A DNA stretch of 64,000 nt from Monocercomonoides exilis (lineage: Eukaryota; Preaxostyla; Oxymonadida; Polymastigidae): contig LSRY02000049.1 of NCBI GenBank assembly GCA_001643675.2, forward strand, positions 310,001 to 374,000, in the 5' to 3' direction. Both the position numbers and the translations under genes were made by a program. Positions 11,416-24,465 of the stretch are shown one piece after another (the stretch's first letter is position 1; every line of letters begins with the position of its first letter). The notes beneath the pieces were generated by a model. It did no database searches. It saw only the letters and a list, made by a program, of their open reading frames with translations, and was not told the origin of the DNA.

Positions 11416-13029
11416 TTAGCGAGATGATGTGCCAAATTTGTCGTACCAAGAGTCATCAACCACATTTGTATACAGCTCTTCTTGAGCTTTCTTCCTCCTT
11501 CTCGCCTCTTCTGCAGCTCGCTTATTCTCTTCCAAAAGCTGCCGTTCCATTTCTTTCTTCTCTCTTTCCGTTCTACGCTCATGTGCAGCCAAAGTCCTTG
11601 CAATAACTTCTGCTTCGTGTTCTTCTGCTTTTCGTTGTGCTTCTTCGGCTTCCTTTCGCAGCTGTTTTTATTGAAGTTCAAACGAAAGAGCAATAAAATG
11701 TAATAATGATAATGATAATAATAATAATAGCAGAGGTTCGCAAATATTCAATGAAAAAAAATGAGAAACAAAAAAGGTGATACACAAAAAAAGTCTACTT
11801 CATTTTTCTTTTCCAAATCTTGTTCAAACCTTTGCTTCCTCAACTTGATTCTTTTGGATGGCTTTGATTTCTTCGACTTGATCCGGAAGAAGGCCCTTGA
11901 AATGATCGGGGCGGAATCTACGAGGATTTTCAGCGGATAATGCCATCGTCATATCCTCATTCATTTCTCTCGACTTCAGCTCTCTTTCAATCTCATCCAT
12001 CTCTTGCAGCATTTCTTGATGCTTCTGCTCGTTTGCTCTTTTCTTTTTCTCTTCAGCCTGTAGACGTTTTGTTTGCAGAAATAAAATGTCATGAACATTC
12101 AATTGTCCATGTTCAAACATTGTTTGTTGAATATATGTAACAAGTTCATAAATACAAAAAACATTCATTCTCAAACCATTCTTTTGTTTTCTTCCCAAAT
12201 TCCATGAAGCATTTCTTTTCTGGCAAATTGCTCTTCTGCATCTAACTCTCTTAAACGCCTATCAACTTCTTCTTTTTTCATTTGTTCCAATCTAATTAAA
12301 ATAATATCAAAAGATGCAAAAAGCAATCAACGCAATAAATAATGTTTTTAAACAATTTTAATAAACCTTTCCAAAGCTTCTTCATATTTTTTGCGATTTG
12401 CCTTTTCTTCCATTTGAGCAAGAGCCCATTCCCTTTGTTGTTCTCTTTGTCTTTTTTCCCTTTCATCATGCTCAAGATCTTCCCCTTCCATTTTTTGCAA
12501 GCCAGATACAGACAGTCTAGGATCATCATCGCCAACCTGAAAATAATTAATGTTCATTTTTTAAAAACAAATGAAGGACAAAATATTTTTTTGAAAAAAT
12601 AAATTGAATTGTTTTTTGATTGAACAAATTTTTTAAAACAAAATTTGAAACCCTTGCAGGCAGTGACATTGCAGCTTCTGCTTCTGGGCTGAGGTCGTAT
12701 TCTCTTCTTGTAGTTTTCTGTTGTTGAGTTTTATAAAAATTCAGAAGTTCTGCTCTTGCCTCCTCTCTTTCACGTTGAACTTGTGCTTCCATCTCCATAA
12801 GCTTTTTATCTGCTGCAAGCATTTCAGCTTCCAATGCAAGTTCTCGTGCCTTTTCATCTTCAATCCGTTTTTTCTTTTCTTCAATCTGTTTTTGTAAACC
12901 CTCATAATCCTGCCCAATAGTCCTCCATTTTACATCGAATATTCTCTTTTTCCTTTCTTCTTCTTGCCTTCTTCGACGCTCAACATCGCGAGCAATCTTA
13001 TCTTCCTTCAATTCCGTGACAGGCAACAT
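11416..13029 (-). CDS. RIB43A: RIB43A-family doublet microtubule protein
   Basis: Five exons: 13029-12652, 12536-12367, 12291-12177, 12057-11830 and 11661-11416. They join to 378 residues, the normal RIB43A length (about 380). RIB43A proteins line the lumen of axonemal doublet microtubules and stabilise the ribbon. Diagnostic blocks: RIFDVKWRTIGQDYEGL near the N-terminus, YDLSPEAEAAMSLPAR, then GDDDPRLSVSGLQKMEGEDL, then ENPRRFRPDHFKGLLPDQ, and the C-terminal KFGTSSR. Between them it is almost all charged coiled coil. Intron lengths are 75-168 nt. The gene starts 59 bp from the divergent gene at 13089, so the two probably share a promoter. The assignment rests on family motifs and exact length, and I regard it as firm. 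Confidence 0.9.
11701..11729 (+). repeat. Imperfect AAT/GAT microsatellite in RIB43A intron 4
   Basis: A short run of TAA/TGA-type trinucleotides (taataatgataatgataata and onward) lies inside the 168-nt fourth intron of RIB43A. It is simple sequence with no inferred role. Confidence 0.6.
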
Positions 13030-13088
13030 TATTTTAAACGGTTGTGATATTTGATCGTACTACCCATTCACTTTTCTGTCAATAAAAA
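13030..13088. promoter_or_regulatory. 59-bp bidirectional promoter, RIB43A / unknown gene
   Basis: Only 59 bp separate the two start codons of divergent genes. Both transcription starts must lie within or overlap this interval, so shared control is likely. No TATA-like or known motif is assigned with confidence. Confidence 0.55.
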
Positions 13089-13723
13089 ATGAGTGTTTGA
13101 TTCCTCTTCATTTTTGGCAATGTTTATTAAGATTTATTTGCTTGCTTCTAGTTCGAAACAGTAGCACCTTTAAGTGAGACAAAATATTTGTTTAAACTTC
13201 CAACTCGCGATGTTGTTTTCTCCGAGGAAATATCAGAGGGTTGCAGTTCTCCAAAGGAATTACAACTTCCTCGAGTTGTACCCGTTGGAGAAACAAAAGT
13301 CATTGGGGTCATTCCAGCACTTGAAGATTTTCAAAAAAAGGCACCAGCAGCAAAAGTTGAATTTTTAAAGAAACGAGAAGCTGCTCCTTCCTTTGGAGTA
13401 ATGCACCAACAGGTGTTGCAACAAGAGCAAAAATTGATGGAAAGATTTTCTGCTCCAGAACTTAAACTCACTTCAGATTTTGTTATTTCAATGTGCGAAA
13501 AATCACATAAAATGTCACATTTCTCTGCTAATCCTTCAATTGAGACATATCTTGACAACGATGATGAAATTACATGGGCAGATATATATGATGGTTTGTT
13601 TATTTTCATTTTTTGAATTAATTTTAATCTTGCAATTTAATAAAAGAACCATGCATTGTTGGGCCGAAGATCGTTAATCCAAGGAAAATTTTTGAAAAGA
13701 CTATGCTTGACGACGATGTTTAA
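13089..13723 (+). CDS. Unknown 174-residue protein, head to head with RIB43A
   Basis: Three exons: 13089-13094 (six bases coding Met-Ser), 13152-13593 and 13647-13723. They join in frame to 174 residues ending at TAA. Donors are GTTTGA and GTTTGT, the commonest donor type in this window, which supports the tiny first exon. The protein is soluble-looking with no signal peptide or membrane helix. It starts MSFETVAPLSETKYLFKLP, has a Lys/Gln-rich helical middle (KVEFLKKREAAPSFGVMHQQ) and ends in an acidic DDDV. I do not recognise the family. Its shared promoter with a ciliary microtubule protein suggests a flagellar role by association only. An alternative start is the first in-frame ATG within exon 2. 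Confidence 0.7.
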
Positions 13724-14579
13724 TTTATCAGAGCATTTCATTCTCTTCTTGTTTTTTTAAAAATTTTACAGTTGTGAAAAGAAAAATCAGATTTAATCAA
13801 ATTGGATATGATTTTTTATTGATTTTCACACAAGAGAAAAGAAAAGCAGATCAAAATACAAACATTTGGTGCAGAGTTCTTGCATTAATGGGAAAAACAA
13901 AGATTTGACCCAATAATTTTTTGTAATTAGATAATTATAAATCTTGCATTCTCATACAAAAAATTTAAGAAAAATACAACAATTTCGAATAAAATAAAAA
14001 AAAATTGTGTGGAGCATAATTCAAAAAGCAATAAATTAAGTCCATTTAGGTATTCTTTTAATTTTTATTTTTGTCGATTGAAAACTTCAAGTTAGATGCT
14101 ACTATTATTGGTTTTTGTGAATTGAAAAAAAAAAAAAAATTTGAATTTTTACGTTAACAAGAATCAGTTGCATTATGCTGACTGAAGCTATAAAAATCAT
14201 AAAAATATATAACTTAAACATGCATACATTAAATTTTTAAAAAATCAAACATATATAAATCAAAAGTTGTTGGGAAATTAGCAAAGCAAACACAAAGAAT
14301 ATGATATCACATTTGTAATAAATATTTACAAAACGTTAAAAAATAAACTAAATACTTATGGAAAATCACTCTGTACTCGAATGTTAAAATGAATAATTCA
14401 AAAAAGTTATAAAAATAAACAAATATAAATATAACTCAGCTCTGACAAATGGAAAGCAAACTGAATAGGTTAAAAAAATGTAGCTAAAAAAATTCGAAAA
14501 AATATTTTAAAGCAAAATGGATCAAAGAGGCTTTTGTGTATTATGAAACATCATATATCATGCACCGTATATTCCTTTA
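13724..14579. other. Very AT-rich intergenic region, no gene seen
   Basis: About 850 bp separate the unknown gene from the 3' end of receptor A. The stretch is strongly AT-rich, with an A run near 14128-14142. Neither strand shows an exon with a plausible splice partner, a tRNA box or a repeat shared with the rest of the window. Confidence 0.5.
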
Positions 14580-17500
14580 CTAATTTGATCCAGAGCAAGA
14601 TGCAAGGAGTCGAAGCTCAGAAACATTCACATTCGAATCTTCATCGTAGGTGATTGCATCCGAAACCGTGAATATCACAGCTCCAGCCGGAAAATGCTGG
14701 AAAAACTCCCGCTTCATCCCAATCAGCGTCGGCCTGGCTTTCTTGTCCTCTGAAAGCGCTGCCAGGATCACTTCGTCATACGACGAGCTCGCCTTCGAGC
14801 AGTTCGGCCTCTCCCCATTCAGAATCTTCTGCCCCGCCACCACTGCCTCATACTCCCCAAACGGGATCTTCAGCGTCACACACTCCCACAGCATCATCCC
14901 AATCGAAAACACAACTGCCTTCTTTTTTGCTCCCATCTTCTTGTTTACCATCAGCTCAGGCGCCTTCCACCTCAGGCACTCCATTTTGAAATCATCCTCA
15001 TCCTCAAATGCCGATGAGGGCAGAGAGTCTCTGTCATCATCATCATCATCACTTGTTGATGTGACAACAGTTGACGAAGAGATGGAGGATGAATTTGAGT
15101 CTGAAGAAGAGCAGTCGGAGTGGAGAGCAATGCAGATGACCATGTGCTCTGAGAACAGCACGATGTGCGGACTCAGATTGTCCAAGGACTGAAGTGGATT
15201 TTCCATTTCGTCAAATGAATGAAGAGCACCATTCGCCACCCAGAATAACACCTGTGCAGCTGTCTGCTCCCTCTCCTTCAATGATCCAATTGCCATTTCT
15301 TTCTTCTCATTCTTTCCATGAAGCAGCATAAACAATGAATCCCTCAGATCCACAATCAGCTTCTCATGGGGAGACGAGCAGGCCATTGCATCCACCAGAT
15401 TCGACATTGATGATGTGGTTGGACATAGATCCTCCCCTCGAACAAAAGTTGAATCAGAATCGGTCGTATCTGTGGATGAAGTGGATGAGATGGATGGTGA
15501 TGATGTTCGCTTTCTCGAAACATCATCTTCTTCTTCCTCATCAACCTTCTCCAGCATCCATTGAGGGATCTTGTCTGAATCTCTTCCCAGAATGTATTCA
15601 GTAGAGCCACTCTCACTCAATAGGTGCTCTGATGATTCTGAATGCTGCAGACTTTTCGCATACACCCTTTTCTTGATCCTCTCTTCGTTCTTCTTCTCTT
15701 CCTCTTTCTCTGCTCTCCTCCACTGCTCTTCTGGTGACATCTCCATCGTCACCATCTCAAATGCCTTCGGATCTTTTCTGATGTTATCATTCACTATTTC
15801 TCTCAGATCTTTGTTCTCATCCTTTGCCTTTTTCCATCGTATTGTTATGAGAATGGACACAACAAGAACTATCAAGAACAAAACAATCAAAATAATAATA
15901 ACTATAAGAGACCAGGACTTATCATCTTTATTTCCTTGTAAAATCTTTTCATCTCCACCTGAATTTTGATCAGTCTTGTTCTTGATAGCAAAAGCGGCTG
16001 TTGAGAATGCAACATTCTGATATCCACAAAGAATCGCAACCAGCACTTCTGTTTCGTCAGAGGCCGATGCAACTGCAGACAGCGGCACTTCCCCAACAAC
16101 TGCGGCCTCAGACAAATACCCTTCCGACCTGAACTCGTATTTGTCGATCACATCCACATCCCCAACCCTCGATGTCATCTGGAAGGACAGGTTGCACGGC
16201 AGAAGAAGAGCGCCCTTGAAAGTCAGCTTCACTTCGCCTCCTGACTCTTCTGCCAAAACCGAGTGCAACTCTGGAATAAAGAACGGAGACTGCCTTTCTG
16301 CTGCAATTCCCGAAAGCTCGCACCCTTCGCTCAGAATCCACATCGATGTGCCTGGGAGCCACCCATCCCCGCCCTTCAAGCTCGCAATCTCCACCACCCC
16401 CGATTCTCCACACATCATGTTTCTTCGCACTGACGAGTAATTGCGGATCATCGGGTTGTTCCCGCTGAACTTGCCTTCTGCCACTGAAATGTTCGCTCGA
16501 AGCACCGAAACACCCCCGCTTGGCGAGTTCGATATTGTCGAGTCGCTCATGGTGGCTCTGCTGTCTTCGAAGCTCATCAGCGACCCGTTCCATCTGCACA
16601 CCTCGCACCCCCCATCCCTTCCCTGCGCCTCTGCTTTGCATTCCTCTCGCACGCCTCCTCCTCCTCCTCCTCCGCTGCCTTCGACCAAGCAGTTCTTCAT
16701 CCAAACCTCTTCGCATCCTGTGAACGATGCAGCACTTCCAAGCCCAGCAGCACCCGAAGAGCACCCAGAAACTGTGCAGTTGGTCATCTCCAGCCGACAC
16801 CCCTTTGAGCGGCACTCGAAGCACGATGGAGAGTCCAATGAAGTGATGTTCGCCAGTTCAACAAGCGCAAATCCAAATTCTGATGTTGATGAAGATGCGC
16901 TGTTTTCTTTCGCACGAGCTGCAGAGGCATCGTTGCCCATCTCAAACAAGCTCCCGCTCTCCACAATGCTGTTCGAGGCACCCAGCTTTTCAGCTGACCC
17001 GCTTGCCCCCTTCAGCATGAATGCGCTCTTGGCTGTGCTGACTCTTTCCACCTCAACCCCCCGCACCAGCAGCCTTCCCTCTTCCCACCCCATGATTCTC
17101 GTGCAGTGCAAGTCCCTCACTTTCGTCTCTTCCACAGACACCTCGCTCCCACACCCGCAAATGAGCACAGGCGACTCTGAAGCACTCCCTGCCTCGCCAC
17201 AGAACTCGCACAGCACAAACGAGCTGCGCCCCGACACAGCCCTGAACAGCACCCCATGCTGCCAGCTGCAATCAGCAGGCACAACAAAGCACAGCCCTTC
17301 AAACGCGGTGTTGCTGCCAACACTCACAATCCACTCGCGCGTCTTGCTCTGCACTGCCCTGAACGCCACCTTCGCCTTCTCCCGCGAAATCGACTTCATC
17401 TCCATCCCCCCAATCTCGCACTCCCTCTCGATCTCGCTCTCCTCATCCACCAGCAGCCTCGACCCAAAGTCCATGATCACATGCTCCAGCCCGCACCCCA

Positions 17501-20500
17501 CAGACACACACGGCTCCTCCACCTTCCCGCACTGCCTCCCCTTCGTCCCGTTCTTCTCCTCCGCCGACGACACAACGATCGTGCTCTGCTGGTAGATCGT
17601 CACATACTCAATCAGATCCACCGGCACATAGTTCTCCTCATCGATCCCGTAGATCGCATCAAACCGGTTGTACACCTCCGGCCGCAGATCCAGCACAAAC
17701 TGCGTCTCGTTGATCTGCTCTGCAATCCGCCTGCACTCCACAAATATGTCGCGCCCCTTCCACCCCCCGTTCCCTCTGAACAGGCACCCCTTGAACACAA
17801 AGTCCAGCGCCCCCTGCCCCACCGCCTTCAGATACACCCCGCCTCCCCTCCCAGCTGTGGGAGAGCACCCACAGTTCGTGATTTCGCTGTTGTTCATCTC
17901 GTACCGGCCGCTCGCCCCCAGCACATACGCCATCACCCCTCCTGCCTCTGACATCTCCGACCGGCACACATCAAATACACTGCTGTTGATCTTCATCGCC
18001 AGCACGCTTGCCGATGTGTCTGTGAACACACTCGACCCGTTGTTCGACGATGTCACTCGCCGGAACGAACTCCCGTTTATCACCACACTCGGCATTTCGT
18101 TTCCCCTTGCACCTTCCCTTTCCCCAGCTCCATCCGCATAGCTCACAATCCCCCCGTTCGCTGTCACATTCGCCAGATCCACCCCTTCCATCGCACAGCT
18201 GCACCCGCCCCACACCTCCACCAGCCCCCTTTCGAAGTTCAGCCCTGCCGCCCCGAAGTCAGTCAGCACCAGCGCCCCGCCATGCACAGCAACAAACTTC
18301 ACGTCTGAGAAGTGCGCTGAGCTGCTTGCTGCCAACGAGCATCCTGCAACACCCAGCAACCCACTGTGGCTCCAAATCACAACCCCCGACGCATCCTCCA
18401 GCGTTCCATCCAGGAACAGATCAACCCCTGTGAACGAGAGGCTCCACCAATTCGCAAACAGCCCCTCGCTCAATCCTGCACCCCCAGGCTTCTGCAGAAC
18501 AAGCAACGCTCTTGCTGCTTCTCCTGACCCTGAAGGCGCTGCTCCAACCGAGCAGTTCGACAGATCCCATGCATCTACCACTCCCAAAGAGCCGGAAAGA
18601 TGCACTTTCTTTGCCTCTGCATGCTCCTCCAGATGGCTCAGCCCCTTCCACAATGTTTGGCACGGATCCTCCTCTGACCCACACCGCATCACATCGCTTC
18701 CTGCACTCGAAACAAAAATCGTGCTCGACAACAGCCCAACCAGGAAGCGGAACAGGTCTGTGTCCTCAAACTGGCTGTCTGTACCAGCAAACACATTCCC
18801 ATCGCTGCTCAGCCCCGAATAGTCAAACTCGAATGCTGCGCCTGTGATAGTCGTGTTCAGCGCCTTTGCCTTGACAAAAAGACTCTTCCCAACAAAGGCC
18901 TTGTTGTTGCCGAACGTCGCATCCTTGAACTTCAGCGGCTGGGCTGCATCAGTCAGCGCACAGTCGACAAACAGGAACCCTCCTCTCCCCGACACTTCTG
19001 AGCACTTGCACGAGTCCATCACACACCCCTCCACAAGCAGCGCCTGCCCTGCTGACAGATGGCATGCCACACACCCGCCTTCCACGCTGCTCGCTGCTTC
19101 CACTCCCCTGAACTGGCAGCGGGTGGCCGAAAACCCTGAAGCAATCGCCAGCGGAACTGCTCCAAACATCTGCGGCTCAAACGAACACAAGCTCATCCAA
19201 ACTGTCCCTCCATTCGAATGGATCAGATAATACGCGCACTCTGCATTCACAGAAGAAGAAGAAGAAGAAGAATGAGAAGGAGAAGAAGAAACAAAAGAGA
19301 AGGAACAGTCGGAGAGAGTCAGCCCCTCTTCTTGTGAAGAGGCAGACAGAAGCAGCCCAGCTTGCCCAGAAGTGAACAAAAGAGGCAGAGAAAATCCAAT
19401 CCGCTCAAGCCTCAGATTCCCCTTGTTCAGCAAGACAGCCTCAGACACCCCACCCAAAATGGCTGCGCAAACACCAACCGTGCATTTGCTCGCTTCGTCT
19501 GCAGATGCCACAGAAAAGGATGTCAGCTCGTGCCAATGGTCAACCAACGCTTCCGACTTGATTGTCAGGCTCTTGTGCACAGCATCAGCCTGGATGTTCC
19601 TCAGCCCTCTCCACAGCGAACAGCACGGGTAGCTCTCACTTCCGCACCCAACCATGTCATATCCGCTTGGAGAGACAGCAATCGCAGGCGCCTCATACTG
19701 CACCAGAAACAGATACAGATCCTGTGCAGCCTCTCTGAAGTGGTTCCGGTCGCACCCCATCATGTCTGCTGTCCTCCCCCCCTCGGCTGTTGTCAGCGCC
19801 ATTGCAAACTTCGACACATCCACAGTGGCATTCAGGCTGTCGCACACAATGAATACATCCTGCCCGAACGCTGCCTCATTCCCTCCAAATCTTGTGTTCT
19901 CAAACAGATAGTCGCTGCCTGATCCTTCGCAGAAGCAAAGATACACCCCGCCACCTTTCCCGCCTGCTGCCCTTGTCCCGCTATTTCTGATGGTGCTGTT
20001 CGCAACTATTACTTTCCCTCCTGCAGTCAGGCAACACCTCAGAAACCCTCCTTCCCCTGCCTCTGTCTTGCATTCCTCAACCACACTGCTCCCTCTCACT
20101 TCCACCTTCTCACAATCCGTAATGTTCACAAGAGGCTCATTCCCTTCCATCCGCGTCCATTCTCCCTCCTCAACCACCAAGCTCCCTCCCCTCATCCACA
20201 CAATCCCCCCTCCCCCCGAAAACGAGAGATCCAACATCCTCGTTTTTGTCATCTGCACCGCTCCCTCGCTCCCCTTCACAATCCACATGTCTGTGGCGCT
20301 CCTTCCTGCCCAGCTTCCTCCAAATGCACACTCGTCCACAAACAGCTTTCCCCCTTCGATGCGTATCATCTGCCCAACTGAAGACACTCCTGGCAGGCCG
20401 AACTGCAGATGCTCCAGCATCAGCGATACTGAACTATCCCTCATCACCAGCACAAATCCCCCGTTTCTTCCCACCTCAAACAACGACCCACCCGCCGAAG

Positions 20501-23500
20501 ACTCTCCCCGGATCGTGACTGACTGCCCGTTCCGATCCAGCAACGCATTCAATGTGCACGAGTCAACAATGTGAACTGTCGTCTGATCTGTCCGCATCTT
20601 CCCAAACCCAAACATCAGATCCCCACATGGTTCCACATCATCTCCACACATCAAGTCGCTGCTCCCACCACTCTTCACGTACACAATGTTGATTTTCGGA
20701 GGGAACAGATAGTGCAGCACAGAAACATTGATCCCTGGCTCCACCTCCCTGTCCACCACCCATTTGTTCTCCTCCTCCTCCTCCTTCCTCGCAGACCCTT
20801 CCCACCGCTGGCTCGTGATCATGTCTCGCGGGTTCTTGCACACCAGATACACATCCCTCCCCACCTCCGCCTTGTTCCCCCCAAACACAACCTGCTTCAT
20901 CGAGTATTCTACCCCGCTCTCCCCCAGCCTCAGATACATGCCCCCGCCTGCTCCCCCGCTTTCGTCCACACTGCACCCCTTCACTGTGTTGTTCCCAAAT
21001 GCCAGTGTTCCGCTATTCTCCACCTCCATCCACACCCCGCCTCCCTCCATCCTCCCTGCCTCTCTGCAAACACACCCCTCAAACGTGGTGTTCTGCACGC
21101 TTGTCGCTTTCCCTCCTCCTGCTCTCCCCAAAACCGCTCCTCCACTCCCCTTCTGCCTCTCGATCCTCGCCAGCGTCGTGCTCCTCACACTCAGCGTTGC
21201 TCCCCCCAACACCTCAATCACACTGCTTGCCTCTTCGCTCGTTCCGTCAACCACTGAGTTGCTTATCTCCAGCGAAGCACCCTCTGACACCTTCACCACA
21301 GAATTCGTCCACTCCATCGTGATGTCTGTCCAGTTCAGCTCCTCGCAAATGCAGCTCGATCCGCTCCCTCTTATCTCAAATGCTGCCCGCGTGCTGAACG
21401 TCAGCCCGTTCAGCTCCAGCTTCTGCATCTTCAGACACCCTTTCACCACCACAGCCAGCGCCATTCCAAATGTGCCTCCCTCTGTCCCAAATCCACACTC
21501 TGAAAGCACCAGCTCCATGTCGTTGCATCGAAGCACAGATTCTATGTGCACATTCATCCTCTGTGGCACCACGAAGCACATCCCACAGAACGAACAGTCT
21601 TTGCTCGAACAAATGATGCTCTCCCCTGCACCCCCGATGTCTTCGCTTATCCTCACTTGCATCCCCGCCTGCTCTGCCGAAAAGGCAATTGGCTGCTCAT
21701 CAATCGCAAGCACATGGTCAATCACAAACGATCCTGCCAGGCACACTTCCCCTGCTCCGCTCCCAAACCGAAGCGCAAGCACATACTCGATGGTGGAGCA
21801 GGGGGTGCTCGGGTGTCCACATCCAGTGAAATTGTGGCCTCCTGCCCCTGCCACATGCCCAGGCGGTGTGAACGTGCGGAGATACGAAACCAGCGGAATC
21901 ACAAACCCCTCATTCGTTGTTGACCCCTCATACCCTTCTGCCAGCCCTGCCTCCACTGCCCCATCCTCAAGCTCAATCAGGTCTTTCCGCACAATCCCTG
22001 AGAGATCGTCTCCCCTCACAAATATGTTCGATCCATGCACTCCCACACACCCCGAGAACACTGCTCCGCGGATTTCAACATCCGGCACAGCCCGTTCCTC
22101 AGCCTCCAAATACACACCCCCGCCAAGCCCGCCTGATCCTCCCCCCTGCCTGCGAGGTGCAGCCTGCAAACGAACTTCCACTTCCCTCGTCCCTTGTTCG
22201 CACCATCCGCAACGAAGACCCTCCCTGCATCCTCACCGCAACCCCACCCCCATTCCCACTCCTCGAGCTGCACCCGCTCACCTCCCCTCCTTCAATCTCC
22301 ACCCTTTTCCCTGTCCCAACCACCCCTTCAATCCCTCCCCCGCTTCCACTTTGCCTTCCTGCACCACACACACTCGTGTTCACCACACTCACCATGCACT
22401 CCGAAGAAAACCTGATCGCTGCTTTCGAGCTCAGCCACAAAGGCCCCATTCTCGTCCTTTCGATGCGTGTGCTCCCACCCTCCAGCACAATCAGCGACTC
22501 CTCAAGCGCATGTTCTGCTGTGTTTGTCCCATCCACACAGATGCTGCATCCTTCCAGAACCAGCGTTCCTGTCGATGTCAGCCTGAAAAGCGAGCAGGCC
22601 TTCGACGATCTGGTTGTGTCGTGCAAAAAGTCAAACGAGGCGACTTTCAGCGATCCTGTTGAGACAGAAAACAGCGACCCCGAAGAAATGGACGAAGCAA
22701 CGGTCACTGTTCCGCCTCCTGTGTTTCCAAACTCGATCCTGGCCGAATCCACAGAATAGCTGCCTTCAACATATGTCGACGGATCAACCCAGATGGCAAT
22801 CGGCGTGCTTTTCGAAAGGTCGACCACGCTCTTCGTAAACGAGATCGTCTTGCACTTCCTCTCGTTCAGCCCGCATGCCTTGTGGTCAATCCCTTCCTCT
22901 CCATTCACTTTTATCTCCTCAAAGAACCCAGACACCATCCATCCGCTCACATCGCTTGAATCATTCACAATCCTCCAAGCTCTGGCTGTCATTGTTCGGC
23001 ATTCAACAAACGATTCATTTGTTATTATCTGCACCCATTTATCCAAAATGCAGATGTCATGGCCTCCGTTTTCTGCACTGTTGTTTTCAAAATAGCAATA
23101 TTTGATGAATGAAGGGAGAATCGTTAAATTTCCATTATCGTTTGAGAACAGTATTGCTCCCCCTTTTTGGTTTGACGAACACGATGAAAATGAGCAATCT
23201 GTTATCAAATTTGACCCTGCATCACCAAACCACAACGCCCCACCTCCATAATAATTAATGGTGGCTGAATCAGAACAATTTTGTAAAATACACGAAAATA
23301 GTTTAAGTTGGGACCCTCTATTAACATGTGCTGCTCCTCCATCACGACCTGCAGTGGAATTTTCAAAGATGCATTTTTCAACAGTTGCATTGTTTGATAA
23401 ATCAATGCCTATTGATCCTCCACATGAACTATACGAATTGTTCAAAAAATCGGTACAAGAGATCATTGAATGCTTTACTGAAAAGAAGCAAATTGCTCCA

Positions 23501-24465
23501 CACAAGCAATTCGTATAAGAGCATTCGGTAATTGTCACGTTTGTTGCATCTTTCACATAAAGTGCATAATTTCCACTTACAGTAAATAAGCAGTCTTCAA
23601 ATAGAATTGTTTCGTTTGTGGTAAAATTTTGTGGATCTGTGTAAGTGTGAGTATACGAGGCTGGGTAATAGTGGGAAAACGAACAGTTCTGTGCTGCAAA
23701 TCTCGAAAGCGAATGCAATCCATTTGTTATTCCTCCATCAAATGGTGCTGACACTTCTTCAAAAACACAACTCTGCATCATTGTCTGCACTGCTGTTGAA
23801 TAACTGGTGCTGGCAGGTTCGGTATTTGAAGTGACATTGCAGAAGCTGCACACGTCCAAAAATACACTTCGCATCATGCAGCTTCCCAGAAGAGGCGCTG
23901 TTGGTGAAAACGTGAAGGAAGAGAACGAACACTGGGATGCAAAAATGAAACTCTGAATGTCTGATGCCTCGCGAGCATGCGCGGATGCAACGAAGGTTGG
24001 GATGTGATTTGCGACTGGCGAGAGTGAAAGACTCATGTTCCACAGCAAGAACTCTCCACCAGCAGAGCAAAACAACGACTGTGCAGCAATTGCTGACGGC
24101 TCGATGATCGAAGAACAAACACGCAGAATAGAGTCTTGCAGCAGTGTTGCTATCCCTTCAGGTGCTGCTGCTCTCATAGTCAGATGCGCCAATTCCACGC
24201 TTGAATTCCTCATCTCGAAGGATGAAAGGAGCTTCGAATGCTCATTGGAATGGGAGCATTCGCACAATATTGGGGTTGTTGCTTTGTGCTTGCTCAAGCA
24301 ATAAAACATGCTCGGCCTTTCGCTTGCAACTGTTTTCTGCGGTGCTTCGCAGCTGCCGCATCCCAGTGGCCCGACTGATTTTCCCTGTGGAACCTCCAAC
24401 GCAGAATAAAAAGCCAGCAGCTGCACGACAAATGCAAAGCGAAGTGCCATTTTCGGTTGAAGCAT
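14580..24465 (-). CDS. Receptor A: beta-helix ectodomain, one membrane helix, degenerate kinase tail (one frameshift)
   Basis: Two overlapping minus-strand frames, 24465 to about 22147 and about 22146 to 14580, together form one protein. They change frame inside a run of six C (22141-22146, read as G6). Ignoring one base gives 3,294 residues. Beginning: signal peptide (MALRFAFVVQLLAFYSA, with an earlier Met possible). The ectodomain has glycine-rich GGGVYL-type strands typical of right-handed beta-helices. It contains six modules of 330-390 residues, each opened by a CG....PC motif, near 22880, 21820, 20640, 19645, 18680 and 17530. A membrane helix lies near residue 2850 (SLIVIIILIVLFLIVLVVSI). 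The cytosolic tail has a Ser/acidic linker and a kinase-like domain without Lys, HRD or DFG residues but keeping RWKAPE and PFGEYEAVVAGQKILNGERP. Likely a surface receptor or adhesion protein; ligand unknown. The frameshift may be a sequencing error. Confidence 0.85.

Noticed and set aside
16441-17595. 384-codon plus-strand open frame opposite receptor A
   Set aside because: Same cause: an antisense shadow of the GC-rich ectodomain, with compositional bias and no recognisable motif.
20728-22662. 644-codon plus-strand open frame opposite receptor A
   Set aside because: It lies antisense to the receptor's GC-rich coding region, where codon bias suppresses stops on the other strand. Its translation is Pro/Ser/Thr/His-rich with no domain, while the minus strand shows clear beta-helix repeats.
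22099-24465. Receptor A as two separate genes
   Set aside because: The two frames overlap at a homopolymer, the second has no signal peptide, and receptor B shows the same order of parts in one uninterrupted frame.
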